Source: Arcobacter siniprincipis (GTDB lineage Bacteria > Campylobacterota > Campylobacteria > Campylobacterales > Arcobacteraceae). Taken from it: a stretch of DNA of 64,000 nucleotides. How positions within the stretch are numbered: position 1 is the first letter of the stretch; each line of letters opens with the position of its first letter. Below the pieces are notes generated by a model. It made no database searches, was not told the DNA's origin, and saw only the letters and a list, made by a program, of their open reading frames with translations. The translations under genes and the position numbers were made by a program. Positions 42,541 to 50,877 of the stretch are shown here, one piece after another. The stretch covers positions 3,286,001 through 3,350,000 of the forward strand of contig NZ_CP182343.1 of assembly GCF_048571125.1 (NCBI RefSeq), in the 5' to 3' direction.

Positions 42541-44073
42541 ATGAAAAAGATACTTTTATTACTTTTTATACTTATTAGTTTTTCCTTTGCTAGTATAGGA
42601 CAAATAACAGCCTTAGTTGGTGATGTTAAGATATCTAGGGATTCAAATACTATCTTAGCTAAACTTGGAGAGAAATTAGAAAAGAATGATGTTATAAATT
42701 CTTCTAAAGGTTCTAAAGCTCAAATTACCATGAATGATAATACTATTATTACTATTGGACAAAATTCTACGTTAAATATCTTTGATTATGTTTATGATGA
42801 GAGTAAACCAAAAGACTCTAAGGCTAGTTTTGGGTTTATTAAGGGGTCTTTTAAGTCTATTACTGGAGCAATAGGTAAAATCAATAAAGAGAGATTTAAA
42901 CTTAGAACTAAAAGTGCGACTATTGGGATTAGGGGAACTACTATTATTGGGAATCAACAAATTATTATTTGTACTGATGGTGCTATTAGTGTTACTGCAA
43001 ATAATTTTACGGTTAATGTTGATAAGCAAGAGTTTACAAGACTTCCACAAGGTAAAGCTCCAACTCCTCCTGAGCCTTTAAAACAAGATACTTTAGATAA
43101 TGTTCAAAAAGGTTTAAATGCTGAGTCTAGTGATAGTAATACTACAGAGTCTAAAGAAACTAAAGAGAGCACTACTTCTACTGAAGAAGAAAAAGCAGGA
43201 GCTAAGGATGATGAAGGTGGAACCCTTACAACTAGTGGTAATGATGACGGAACTACTCCTAAAAAAAAGGTTACTACTCCTAAAGAAAATATTGCACCTC
43301 CTAAAATTTTAGAAGATACACCTCCTCTTAATCCTGATAAACCTGAGATTCAGCCTGATATCCCTACAGAACATATTAGTTTTTCTGGCTTTTCAACACT
43401 TGGGTATGTTTCATTTGTAACAATCTCTAATAATCAAACTGTTACTTCTCTTCAAACTGGAGAAATAGGGTTTACGGAAAATAATGACTACCGGATGATT
43501 GCAAATAAAAAAAATATTACTGATGTTATCTTTACTGTACCAGAAGAGTATTACTCTGACCAAGAAGAAGGGAATTATTTAGGATTGGGATATTGGTGGG
43601 GAGTTCTTGCAAATACTACTAACTATGATGGTGGTTATTATCTTCGCGGTCTTAAAACTGATGCAAGTTATATAAGCAGTTTAATGAATAATGCTTCAAA
43701 GACTACCAAATCATTTACTGGAAGTGGTGGCGAGATTAAAGGAAAAATACTGGATGATAACACTTCATACGACATTGATAGTGATTCAGTTATGAACTTT
43801 AAATTTGATTTTGGTGCAGGAATAAACTCTTTTAGCGGGAGTATGAACTTAAAATATGGTGAGATTGGTGATAAAAAAAACTATGCCATAGGGTTTGCTG
43901 ATGGCAAAATAAATAGTTCAGGTTATTCATCAAAATTAACTCATGAAGGGGAAGAGATAAATGGAAGCTTACATGGTTCTTTTTATGGAAGTGGAATAAA
44001 AGGATTTGGAGGAAGTGTTAACTTTGATGATGGGAAAATAAAAGGAACTGGAGTATTTAGAGGTAAATTTTAA
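42541..44073 (+). CDS. FecR-domain protein with C-terminal TbpB-like barrel (cargo 2)
   Basis: A 510-residue duplicate of the preceding protein. Residues 1 to about 289 (signal peptide, FecR domain, linker) are identical; the next roughly 110 residues are largely different (SFVTISNNQTVTSLQTGE here); the terminal barrel part is similar again (KFDFGAGINSFSGSMNLKYG, NGSLHGSFYGSG). So the presumed export signals are shared and the middle part varies. Its product would use the same Slam-like transporter. The stop is followed by an in-frame second stop and the conserved 105-bp flank. Confidence 0.8.
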   Translation: MKKILLLLFILISFSFASIGQITALVGDVKISRDSNTILAKLGEKLEKNDVINSSKGSKAQITMNDNTIITIGQNSTLNIFDYVYDESKPKDSKASFGFIKGSFKSITGAIGKINKERFKLRTKSATIGIRGTTIIGNQQIIICTDGAISVTANNFTVNVDKQEFTRLPQGKAPTPPEPLKQDTLDNVQKGLNAESSDSNTTESKETKESTTSTEEEKAGAKDDEGGTLTTSGNDDGTTPKKKVTTPKENIAPPKILEDTPPLNPDKPEIQPDIPTEHISFSGFSTLGYVSFVTISNNQTVTSLQTGEIGFTENNDYRMIANKKNITDVIFTVPEEYYSDQEEGNYLGLGYWWGVLANTTNYDGGYYLRGLKTDASYISSLMNNASKTTKSFTGSGGEIKGKILDDNTSYDIDSDSVMNFKFDFGAGINSFSGSMNLKYGEIGDKKNYAIGFADGKINSSGYSSKLTHEGEEINGSLHGSFYGSGIKGFGGSVNFDDGKIKGTGVFRGKF

Positions 44074-44095
44074 TAAAAGAAGCTAAAAATCAAAA

Positions 44096-44200
44096 ACCAT
44101 CGCCACTTCATCACAAACTGGGGAAGCTATACATCGTATACAAGCAACCCAGATTTTGTGTTCAGTTATTTTCTCTTTTAATAGAAATATAGTTTTATCT
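44096..44200 (+). repeat. 105-bp 3' flank element, copy 2
   Basis: Same length as copy 1, with about eleven substitutions and no gaps; hairpin arms at 44112-44123 and 44148-44160 are unchanged. Read in the frame of the gene before it the region is open for about 35 codons, but that frame is closed by two stops at the gene end. Confidence 0.6.
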
Positions 44201-44221
44201 AAAAATCAATATGAATTTTTT

Positions 44222-44262
44222 TTCATATTCTATTCATAAAGGCGTCATGTAAAAACTATACT
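44222..44262 (+). promoter_or_regulatory. promoter with 11-bp direct repeats before the ABC/oxidase-like operon
   Basis: TTCATA at 44222-44227 and 44233-44238, with a weaker third unit GTCATG at 44244-44249, all 11 bp apart; then TATACT at 44257-44262 as -10. The second unit sits where the -35 box would be. This fits activation by the operon's own OmpR-type regulator (50209-50877). An overlapping inverted repeat ATATGAA-N6-TTCATAT lies at 44209-44228. Confidence 0.5.
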
Positions 44263-44288
44263 ATTTCCTAAAATAAAAAAGGAAATAT

Positions 44289-45371
44289 GTGTTAAGTATG
44301 TCTCTAAAAGCTTTAAAAGCCAATCCTCTAAAAACAACTTTAATATATATAAGTCTAATATTCTCAATAACATCTATTTTTCTTATTAGCTCTATTTCAA
44401 ATGGAGTTATCTCTATGTACTCAAATATGCTAAAAAGTGATGGAGATATTATTATCACTCAAGCAAAAATCTCTGATACATTTTTTTCAAATGTAAATAT
44501 AAAACTAATAAAAGAAATCGAAAAATTAAAAGGTGTACAAAAAACTTCAGCGATAATTGTAGGAGCTAGTCCAGTTGAAGAGTTACCAATCGTTGCTGTT
44601 TATGGTGTCACTCAAAATAGATTTGATAATTACAAATTAACACAAGGTTCTTATCCAAAAGCAAATGAAGTACTTGTCGGAAAATCTATTTATAACTCAC
44701 TTTCAAATAAAAAAACTGTACAAATAGCCGATAAAAAGTTCAGAGTATCAGGGATCTATAAAAGTAAGATTGGCTTTGAAAATGGAGGAGTTGTTTTAAA
44801 TATATCTGATGCAAGTGCCATTTTTAATAAAAGTGCTTCAATGCTAATGGTAAATAGTAAAATTGATACAAATATCAAAGACCTTATCTCAAAAATACAA
44901 GCACTAAGTTCTGATATAGAAGCAAAATCAACTCAAAACTTTGTAGATAATTATAATCAATTTAAAATCATAAAAACCTCATCAAATCTTATAGGTCTTA
45001 TCTCATTTTGTATGGGATTACTTGGAATTATTAGTATCATGAGTATAACTATAAATCAAAGAAAAACAGAGTTTGGTATCAAAAGAGCCATAGGAATTTC
45101 AACTAAAAAAATAATCTTGCAAATCATGAGTGAAAGTACTATTTTAGGAGTTTTTAGTTTTATAAGTGCCTTTTTTATCTCTTGGATTGCCTTATATTTT
45201 ATAAGAACCTCATCACTATTTCATGGGTATGTAAATGGTGAGATTTCATCTACATTAGCTATTTATTTATTTGGCTGTTCACTTTCAATGGCAATTTTGG
45301 GTTCAATCATTCCAGCATTAAATGCTTCAAAAATCGACCCAATCATTTTAATGCAAGGAGATAAAATATGA
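44289..45371 (+). CDS. ABC transporter permease, MacB/LolC (FtsX) type
   Basis: A 360-residue permease with the four-helix MacB/FtsX layout: a first helix (about 15-37), a large periplasmic domain (about 45-230), and three C-terminal helices (about 235-350) with RKTEFGIKRAIGIS between them and the ASKIDPIILMQGD end. Such transporters do mechanotransmission, moving lipoproteins, lipids or peptides rather than importing solutes. GTG at 44289 is 4 bp from an AAGGAA SD; an ATG nine bases later is the alternative start. It overlaps the ATPase gene by 4 bp. Substrate unknown. Confidence 0.85.
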   Translation: MLSMSLKALKANPLKTTLIYISLIFSITSIFLISSISNGVISMYSNMLKSDGDIIITQAKISDTFFSNVNIKLIKEIEKLKGVQKTSAIIVGASPVEELPIVAVYGVTQNRFDNYKLTQGSYPKANEVLVGKSIYNSLSNKKTVQIADKKFRVSGIYKSKIGFENGGVVLNISDASAIFNKSASMLMVNSKIDTNIKDLISKIQALSSDIEAKSTQNFVDNYNQFKIIKTSSNLIGLISFCMGLLGIISIMSITINQRKTEFGIKRAIGISTKKIILQIMSESTILGVFSFISAFFISWIALYFIRTSSLFHGYVNGEISSTLAIYLFGCSLSMAILGSIIPALNASKIDPIILMQGDKI

Positions 45372-45994
45372 TTATCCAAGCTTCAAATATAAACCATGAT
45401 TATAATGGAGATATTGCATTAAAGAATATTAATTTACAAATAAAAAAAGGTGAATTTATCTCTTTGATTGGAGAAAGTGGAAGTGGAAAGACAACACTTC
45501 TTTCTATACTATCAACTCTTCTTAAGCCTAAAAGTGGAGAGTTAAACTTTGAATATAACAATTACTTAGATATTACAAATATAGATAAATTTAGACAAAA
45601 AAATATCGGTTTTATTTTTCAATTTCATTATTTGATAAATTATCTAAACAACTTTGAAAATATAAAACTAGCAAAGGAAGATGCCTCAAATCATGAGATA
45701 GAGTATCTTTTAGATTTACTTGATATAAAAAATCTAGCTAAAAAATTCCCAAATGAGATATCAGGAGGTCAGCGACAAAGAGTAGCTATCGCAAGAGCAC
45801 TTATAAATACTCCAAAAGTTCTTTTTGCAGATGAACCAACAGGAAACTTAGATTCTAAAAATGCAAAAAAAGTTTTTGAACTATTTAGAAAACTATCAAA
45901 TGAGGGCATGACGATAGTTGTAGCAACACACAATAAAGAGTTAGCAGAAACTGCTGACAAGATTTACGAAGTAAAGGATGGACAACTTGCTTAA
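45368..45994 (+). CDS. ABC transporter ATPase, LolD/MacB type
   Basis: A 208-residue ATPase: Walker A GESGSGKTT, signature SGGQRQRVAIARAL, Walker B VLFADEPTGNLDS, switch His in VATHNKELA. The Glu-Pro-Thr-Gly-Asn-Leu stretch is typical of the LolD/MacB/FtsE group. It pairs with the permease just upstream and overlaps the next gene by 17 bp. Confidence 0.92.
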   Translation: MIIQASNINHDYNGDIALKNINLQIKKGEFISLIGESGSGKTTLLSILSTLLKPKSGELNFEYNNYLDITNIDKFRQKNIGFIFQFHYLINYLNNFENIKLAKEDASNHEIEYLLDLLDIKNLAKKFPNEISGGQRQRVAIARALINTPKVLFADEPTGNLDSKNAKKVFELFRKLSNEGMTIVVATHNKELAETADKIYEVKDGQLA

Positions 45995-47546
45995 TTTTAA
46001 CACTTTTGTAAATAAACACTTTAAAATATCACTTATATTTTTATTTTTGGCACTATTTTTTGGGATATTATATTCTATAAATTTACTTGGATACTCTATA
46101 AATTCAACTACTTTATTACCATCAAATATACGTTCATTACATATTAGTCTTATTCTTTATGGCTTTGTTCCTTTGATGCTTTCATATTTACCCTTTTTGA
46201 TTATAAATAAAGATGGGGTACAAAGTGAAAAAGGCTTACATTACTTAAATCTATATACTATTTTTTGGTATATCTTTTTAGTCTTTATGATTAGCTCACT
46301 TCTTTTTGGAAATACAAGGGGTTTGGCTTTTTATGATTTTCCCTATGAATTAAACTTTATACTTGCTATTGCTGGAGTTTTTTATATTATTGCTTTATAC
46401 AAATATATAAAAGCCTATGAGATTATTCCTTTATGGATAAAGGTGTGTTTATGGGTAGTAGTTATTGCTCCCTTTGCCCTTTTGATTTTGATGAATCCTG
46501 TTATTGGGCAAGTTGAAAGTACAATTTCTGGACCACATGGGGATAATACTTTGGGTATGAGTTTAGCCTTGATACCTATATATTATCTTATCATCAAACT
46601 TCTAAATGTAGGTACGTTTAAAGCTAGATGGAATATTTTGTGGATTATTCCTACAATCTTTTATTTTGGTTCTGTTTTATATAGAACTTTTGTAGGACAC
46701 TTAACATATGACCAAGAGTGGTTTTTCCAATGGCTAACTTTTCTTTATATCCCTATTTTATATAGATGGTACAAAGATGCCCAAATTGAGACTTTTGCTA
46801 AAAAGGCTCTTCTTATTTCTATACTTGCATTTTTATTTGTAGATGTTGAAGGGAATATTTTATTTATTCCTGAGTTTAGATGGCTTTTTCATAGAAATGA
46901 TCTAATCGTAGCACACGCTCATGTTGCTATGGGAATTGGGGTATTTTTCATGGTAATAGCTATGTTTGTAGCATATGTAAAAGAGCTTAAAAAACTCTCT
47001 TTTTATATTTTATACTTAGCTGGTCTTTTAGGTATTTTTACAGTTTTAAGTATCTCTGGATTTATTGAGGCAAATGTTATTCATGGAAATATTGATTTTC
47101 TATGGGCTCTTAGAAGTATCTTTGGAGTACTTACTTTTTCATCTTTGTTTACTTTTATTTCTTGTAAATTTGAACTTACAAATTTACAAAAATACAATCT
47201 TTTTGGAGTATTAGCAGATGGTCTTGGTGGTGTTTTTTTAATACTGCTTGCTAGTTTTATCTATCCACTTTTAGGATTTTCATTTACAGGAACTTATGAA
47301 TATGTTGTTTTTGCTTTTGTGAGTACCACAGGAATTATTCACTATTTTGCGATTAGATACAAAGAGCATGAGCAAATACTTACAAAAATAACAGTTATAA
47401 CAAGAGTAATAATAAGTTCAGTCTTTTTTGCTCTTTTTTATAACAAAACACTAGGGATAGAAGCACTAATGATTTCTCTTTTTGATATCACTTTTGCTTC
47501 TATTTTCTTACTATTTTTTTACAAGGAGAACCTATGCCAAAAATAG
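45978..47546 (+). CDS. haem-copper-oxidase subunit I-like membrane protein
   Basis: A 522-residue protein with about twelve helices that resembles cbb3/NorB-type subunit I. Candidate low-spin haem ligands are H55 (RSLHISLILYGF) and one His of AHAHVAMG (H313/H315), with the other as high-spin ligand; H187 (GPHGDN) sits where a CuB ligand is expected. The His-His pair that completes CuB in the next helix is not evident (only H241 is near). It may be a haem protein without full oxidase chemistry. No cytochrome c subunit is adjacent. SD AAAGG; 17-bp overlap with the ATPase gene and 13-bp overlap with the next gene. Assignment is moderate. Confidence 0.65.
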   Translation: MDNLLNFNTFVNKHFKISLIFLFLALFFGILYSINLLGYSINSTTLLPSNIRSLHISLILYGFVPLMLSYLPFLIINKDGVQSEKGLHYLNLYTIFWYIFLVFMISSLLFGNTRGLAFYDFPYELNFILAIAGVFYIIALYKYIKAYEIIPLWIKVCLWVVVIAPFALLILMNPVIGQVESTISGPHGDNTLGMSLALIPIYYLIIKLLNVGTFKARWNILWIIPTIFYFGSVLYRTFVGHLTYDQEWFFQWLTFLYIPILYRWYKDAQIETFAKKALLISILAFLFVDVEGNILFIPEFRWLFHRNDLIVAHAHVAMGIGVFFMVIAMFVAYVKELKKLSFYILYLAGLLGIFTVLSISGFIEANVIHGNIDFLWALRSIFGVLTFSSLFTFISCKFELTNLQKYNLFGVLADGLGGVFLILLASFIYPLLGFSFTGTYEYVVFAFVSTTGIIHYFAIRYKEHEQILTKITVITRVIISSVFFALFYNKTLGIEALMISLFDITFASIFLLFFYKENLCQK

Positions 47547-48511
47547 CACTTACACTTTTCATAGCATTTGAACTTTGTTATTACTTGCTTATTGCACAAA
47601 CAGGTATTGTTGAGTATTTTTCATCAAATATCTTTTTAATAGCTTTTTTACCTATGGGGGGAGTTATTGGTTCACTATTAAGTTATTATATAAAAATATC
47701 AAATCAACAAAAGATAACTATCTTTTTATGTATGCAGTTGGTTTTGTCATTTTTCTATCCAAACTTTTCAAGTTTTGAACTGTTTTTATTAGGAATTAGT
47801 GTTGGAGCCTTGGCACCATTACTTATAAATGAACTAAAAAAAGCAAGTATTATTGAATTGGGATTTGCTTTATCTATCTCATATGGAATTGGAACTTTAT
47901 TATTTAACTATGATGTTTCAAAAAGAGAGTTTATTGGAGTGGCTTTTACTTTAATAGCCCTACTTTGTTCAACACAACTTCCAAAATTAAAAGAGATAAA
48001 AACAAATAACTCTATTGAATCATACTCTTTGTTTATCATGGTTTTATGGATATTTTTAGATTCTGCACTTTTTGAAACCCTATCAAGGGATGTAAGTATT
48101 CCTATTTGGAGAGGTGGATATACTTTTGAAATAGTTATATTCCATATTTTAGGTGTAATTGCAGCTTTAAAATTCAATATACAAAAACTTGAAAAAGAGT
48201 TATTCATAATAATACTTTTTGCTCTTTCTTATCTATTTTATTTCTTGCAATCACCGCTTTTATTATCTATTGTTTACCCTTTTGTAATCTCATATTACAA
48301 TGTGACTATTTTACAATCACTTCTAAAAAAAGATTTAAAAGCATTAGCTTTTTATATGGTTTTTATAGGATGGATGGCATCAGGGGCTGGTTTATTTGTA
48401 GCCTTAGAAAATATTATTCTTTTTGTTCCAATTATATTTTTAATTTCACTAATAAAAGTTTTAAATTCTCAAGAAACAATTCAATCAAAGGAGAAAGAAT
48501 GTTTAAATTAA
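47534..48511 (+). CDS. polytopic membrane protein, unknown
   Basis: A 325-residue protein with about ten predicted helices and short loops, overall like half of a major-facilitator protein (FLLGISVGALAPLLINEL; FYMVFIGWMASGAGLFVALENI). I do not recognise a specific family and see no catalytic motifs. SD AAGGAGAA; it overlaps both neighbours by 13 bp, so it is an integral part of the operon and may serve the oxidase-like protein or act as an exporter. Confidence 0.65.
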   Translation: MPKIALTLFIAFELCYYLLIAQTGIVEYFSSNIFLIAFLPMGGVIGSLLSYYIKISNQQKITIFLCMQLVLSFFYPNFSSFELFLLGISVGALAPLLINELKKASIIELGFALSISYGIGTLLFNYDVSKREFIGVAFTLIALLCSTQLPKLKEIKTNNSIESYSLFIMVLWIFLDSALFETLSRDVSIPIWRGGYTFEIVIFHILGVIAALKFNIQKLEKELFIIILFALSYLFYFLQSPLLLSIVYPFVISYYNVTILQSLLKKDLKALAFYMVFIGWMASGAGLFVALENIILFVPIIFLISLIKVLNSQETIQSKEKECLN

Positions 48512-49023
48512 TTTTAATTTTATTGTTTGCTTTAATTGCAAATGCCAATGAGTTAAAGTTGCTTGATGGACAGATTCAAGCCCACACAGAAGTTTTTGGA
48601 GATAGTACTATAAATCCAAGTACAAAAAATATAATAACAAAGGTACAAAAAGGCGATTCAATAGAATCAATAAGTGGAGAGTTTTTTATCAACTCTTCAA
48701 CTCTTACAAGTGATAATAAAGATAGAGATAAACACATGTATGAAGTATTGAGATCTTCGGTTTGTCCAAAAATTTTGTTTACTATTATTGCCATTGAAAA
48801 AGCTGGAGATAAATATAAGATAATAGGTAATTTGAAAATGAATAAAATGACACATCAAATTACCTCATTAGCAGATATAACACAAAAGGATACAATAACT
48901 ATAAATGGAACTTTTTCAATAAATCTTACAGATTTTGACATAGAGCCACCAACAATGTTTTTTCTAACAGTTAGAAATAAAATAGATATAAAATACAATT
49001 TTAACTTTAATAAAGGAATATAG
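48499..49023 (+). CDS. YceI-family periplasmic protein
   Basis: A 174-residue exported protein (signal peptide about 1-16, ANANEL) with the YceI lipocalin-like beta-barrel: SGEFFINSSTLTSDNKDRD, IGNLKMNKMTHQIT, ITINGTFSINLTDFDI. YceI proteins bind long-chain isoprenoids such as polyprenyl pyrophosphate or quinones. A longer in-frame ORF exists upstream, but the ATG at 48499 has AAAGGAG as SD and gives a correct signal peptide. Quinone binding would suit the neighbouring oxidase-like protein. Confidence 0.88.
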   Translation: MFKLILILLFALIANANELKLLDGQIQAHTEVFGDSTINPSTKNIITKVQKGDSIESISGEFFINSSTLTSDNKDRDKHMYEVLRSSVCPKILFTIIAIEKAGDKYKIIGNLKMNKMTHQITSLADITQKDTITINGTFSINLTDFDIEPPTMFFLTVRNKIDIKYNFNFNKGI

Positions 49024-49476
49024 ATGTTAAAAAAACTTTTACTTTTGCCCCTATTTGCTATTGTTTTATATGCAAGTAGTTTTGAGGTAAATCAAAACAT
49101 AGGAACTTTCTCATTACCAAATCAATTTGATGAAAAGCAGACAATAGATAGCTCTATTACTACTATTTTAGTATCATTTGAAAAGGAAACAGGAAAAGAT
49201 GTAAATCAATTCTTAGCTAGTAAAGATAAAGATTTTTTGAAAAATCACCACACAGTTTTTATTGCAAATATTTCAGGAATGCCTTCAATCATTACAAAAA
49301 TGTTTGCTTTACCTAAAATGAGAGATTATAAACATAGTGTTTTATTAATTTACGATGATGAAGATAATAGATTTGTAAGTAAAGATGAAAAAACCACTGT
49401 TTACAAACTTGAAAATGGTGTGATAAAATCTATTTCTTTTATCACAAAAGATGATTTGGAAAAAGTATTTCAATGA
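49024..49476 (+). CDS. conserved periplasmic protein, thioredoxin-like fold suspected
   Basis: A 150-residue exported protein (signal peptide about 1-17) with alternating strands and helices (IGTFSLPNQFDEKQTI, TTILVSFEKETGKDVNQFLA, HSVLLIYDDEDNRF). The order resembles a thioredoxin/peroxiredoxin-like fold, but no CxxC is present (no cysteine at all in the mature part), so redox catalysis is unlikely. Starts directly after the YceI stop with AAAGGA as SD, and overlaps the next gene by 4 bp. Function unknown. Confidence 0.65.
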   Translation: MLKKLLLLPLFAIVLYASSFEVNQNIGTFSLPNQFDEKQTIDSSITTILVSFEKETGKDVNQFLASKDKDFLKNHHTVFIANISGMPSIITKMFALPKMRDYKHSVLLIYDDEDNRFVSKDEKTTVYKLENGVIKSISFITKDDLEKVFQ

Positions 49477-50204
49477 AACTACCCTCACTAAATGAAGTTA
49501 AAGTATTTGTAAAAGCCCATGATTTAGAGGGCTTAAAAATACTTCACCTTAGTGATATTCATATTAATAAAAAAACTTCCCTAAAAGATATTCAAGATTT
49601 GGTAACTCTTTGCAATCTTTGTGAAGCTGATTTTATAGTTATTACTGGGGATATTATTGATTGTAAGATTAAATATATACTTGATAAACTAAAAGTATTA
49701 AATAGCATAGAAAAAAAAGTTTTTTATATAAGTGGAAACCATGATTTATTTTATGGTTTTGATGAATTAAAACCTTTATTAAAAAACTTTATACTCTTGG
49801 ATAATGAAACTTGCTTTTTAGAATATAAAGATACAAAAATAGCCCTAGCAGGAGTGAGTGATAGATTCTCAAAATTTTTCAAAATCAAAAGAGAAGAAAA
49901 CAAAGTTATAAACTTTTTAAGTGCCTATGAAAACTCTATTTTTCTAGCTCACCAACCAAAAGATTATAAGTTTGCTTTAAAAGCAAATGCCAAACTCTTT
50001 TTATGCGGACATACTCATGGTGGTCAAATTTACCCCTTTCACTATGTTGTTAGACTCTTTCAACCTTTTTTAGCGGGTCTTTTTTATATAAAACAAACAA
50101 CTATTTATGTAAATAAAGGTTTAGGATATTGGGGTATAAATTTTAGATATAAAGCAAATAATGAAATTACTTTATTAAAATTAACATCAAAAAGTGTAGA
50201 ATAA
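49473..50204 (+). CDS. soluble metallophosphoesterase
   Basis: A 243-residue calcineurin-like phosphoesterase without membrane helices. Motifs: LSDIHINK, ITGDIIDC, SGNHDLFYG, FLAHQP, CGHTHGGQIYPF. It is a shorter paralogue of the protein at 16388-17503; the ends (GLGYWGINFRYKANNEITLLKL) also match. Likely acts on a phospholipid-head or nucleotide-lipid phosphoester, unproven. ATGA overlap with the preceding gene. Confidence 0.88.
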   Translation: MKLPSLNEVKVFVKAHDLEGLKILHLSDIHINKKTSLKDIQDLVTLCNLCEADFIVITGDIIDCKIKYILDKLKVLNSIEKKVFYISGNHDLFYGFDELKPLLKNFILLDNETCFLEYKDTKIALAGVSDRFSKFFKIKREENKVINFLSAYENSIFLAHQPKDYKFALKANAKLFLCGHTHGGQIYPFHYVVRLFQPFLAGLFYIKQTTIYVNKGLGYWGINFRYKANNEITLLKLTSKSVE

Positions 50205-50208
50205 TCAT

Positions 50209-50877
50209 ATGAAAATTTTAATAATCGAAGATGATGTAAAAATCGTAAATTTCTTAAAAAAAGGCTTAGAAGAAGAGTCTTATAGTATTGATTATTCACA
50301 TAATGGTGAAGAAGGCTTATATTTAGCAAGTGTAAATAGTTATGATTTAATTTTACTTGATATTATGCTTCCTTTACTTAATGGAATTGAAGTTTGTAAA
50401 AAACTAAGAACTGATGGGATAAATACACCCGTGATTATGTTAACAGCAAAAGACAGTATTGAAGATACTATAATAGGTTTAGATATAGGAGCAAATGATT
50501 ATTTAGCTAAACCTTTCTCTTTTTCTGAATTATTAGCAAGAATGAGAGTTCAATTAAGAACAAAAGATTCAACACAAACCACAATTAAAATAGATGATTT
50601 GGAGCTTGATTTACTTGCAAAAACTGCAAAAAGAGCCGGAGATAATATAATTCTAACAGCAAAAGAATTCTCACTTTTAGAATACTTAATAAAAAATCAA
50701 AATAAAGTTTTATCAGAAACAGTACTAAGTTCTATGCTTAATAATATGGATGAATCAAATATAAGCAATGTTGTAAATGTATATATTTATAGACTTAGAA
50801 ATAAAATAGATAAGCCTTATGAAAAAAAGCTTATAAAAACGGTAAGAGGCTTGGGATTTAAAATAGATGCAAAATAA
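50209..50877 (+). CDS. OmpR/CusR-type response regulator
   Basis: A 222-residue regulator: receiver with D51 in LILLDIMLP, the YLAKPFSF lysine site, and a winged-helix domain (LTAKEFSLLEYLI, RGLGFKIDAK). Part of the long operon and overlapping its kinase by 11 bp. The 11-bp direct repeats at the operon promoter (44222-44249) are a likely target, giving autoregulation. Confidence 0.93.
   Translation: MKILIIEDDVKIVNFLKKGLEEESYSIDYSHNGEEGLYLASVNSYDLILLDIMLPLLNGIEVCKKLRTDGINTPVIMLTAKDSIEDTIIGLDIGANDYLAKPFSFSELLARMRVQLRTKDSTQTTIKIDDLELDLLAKTAKRAGDNIILTAKEFSLLEYLIKNQNKVLSETVLSSMLNNMDESNISNVVNVYIYRLRNKIDKPYEKKLIKTVRGLGFKIDAK

Larger units (their letters stand above)
42421..44200 (+). repeat. tandem duplication, unit 2
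   Basis: Begins with a 110-bp truncated copy of the end of the Slam-like gene, then FecR-barrel gene 2 and its 3' flank. Homology to unit 1 ends at 44200, where the ABC operon promoter starts. Confidence 0.92.
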
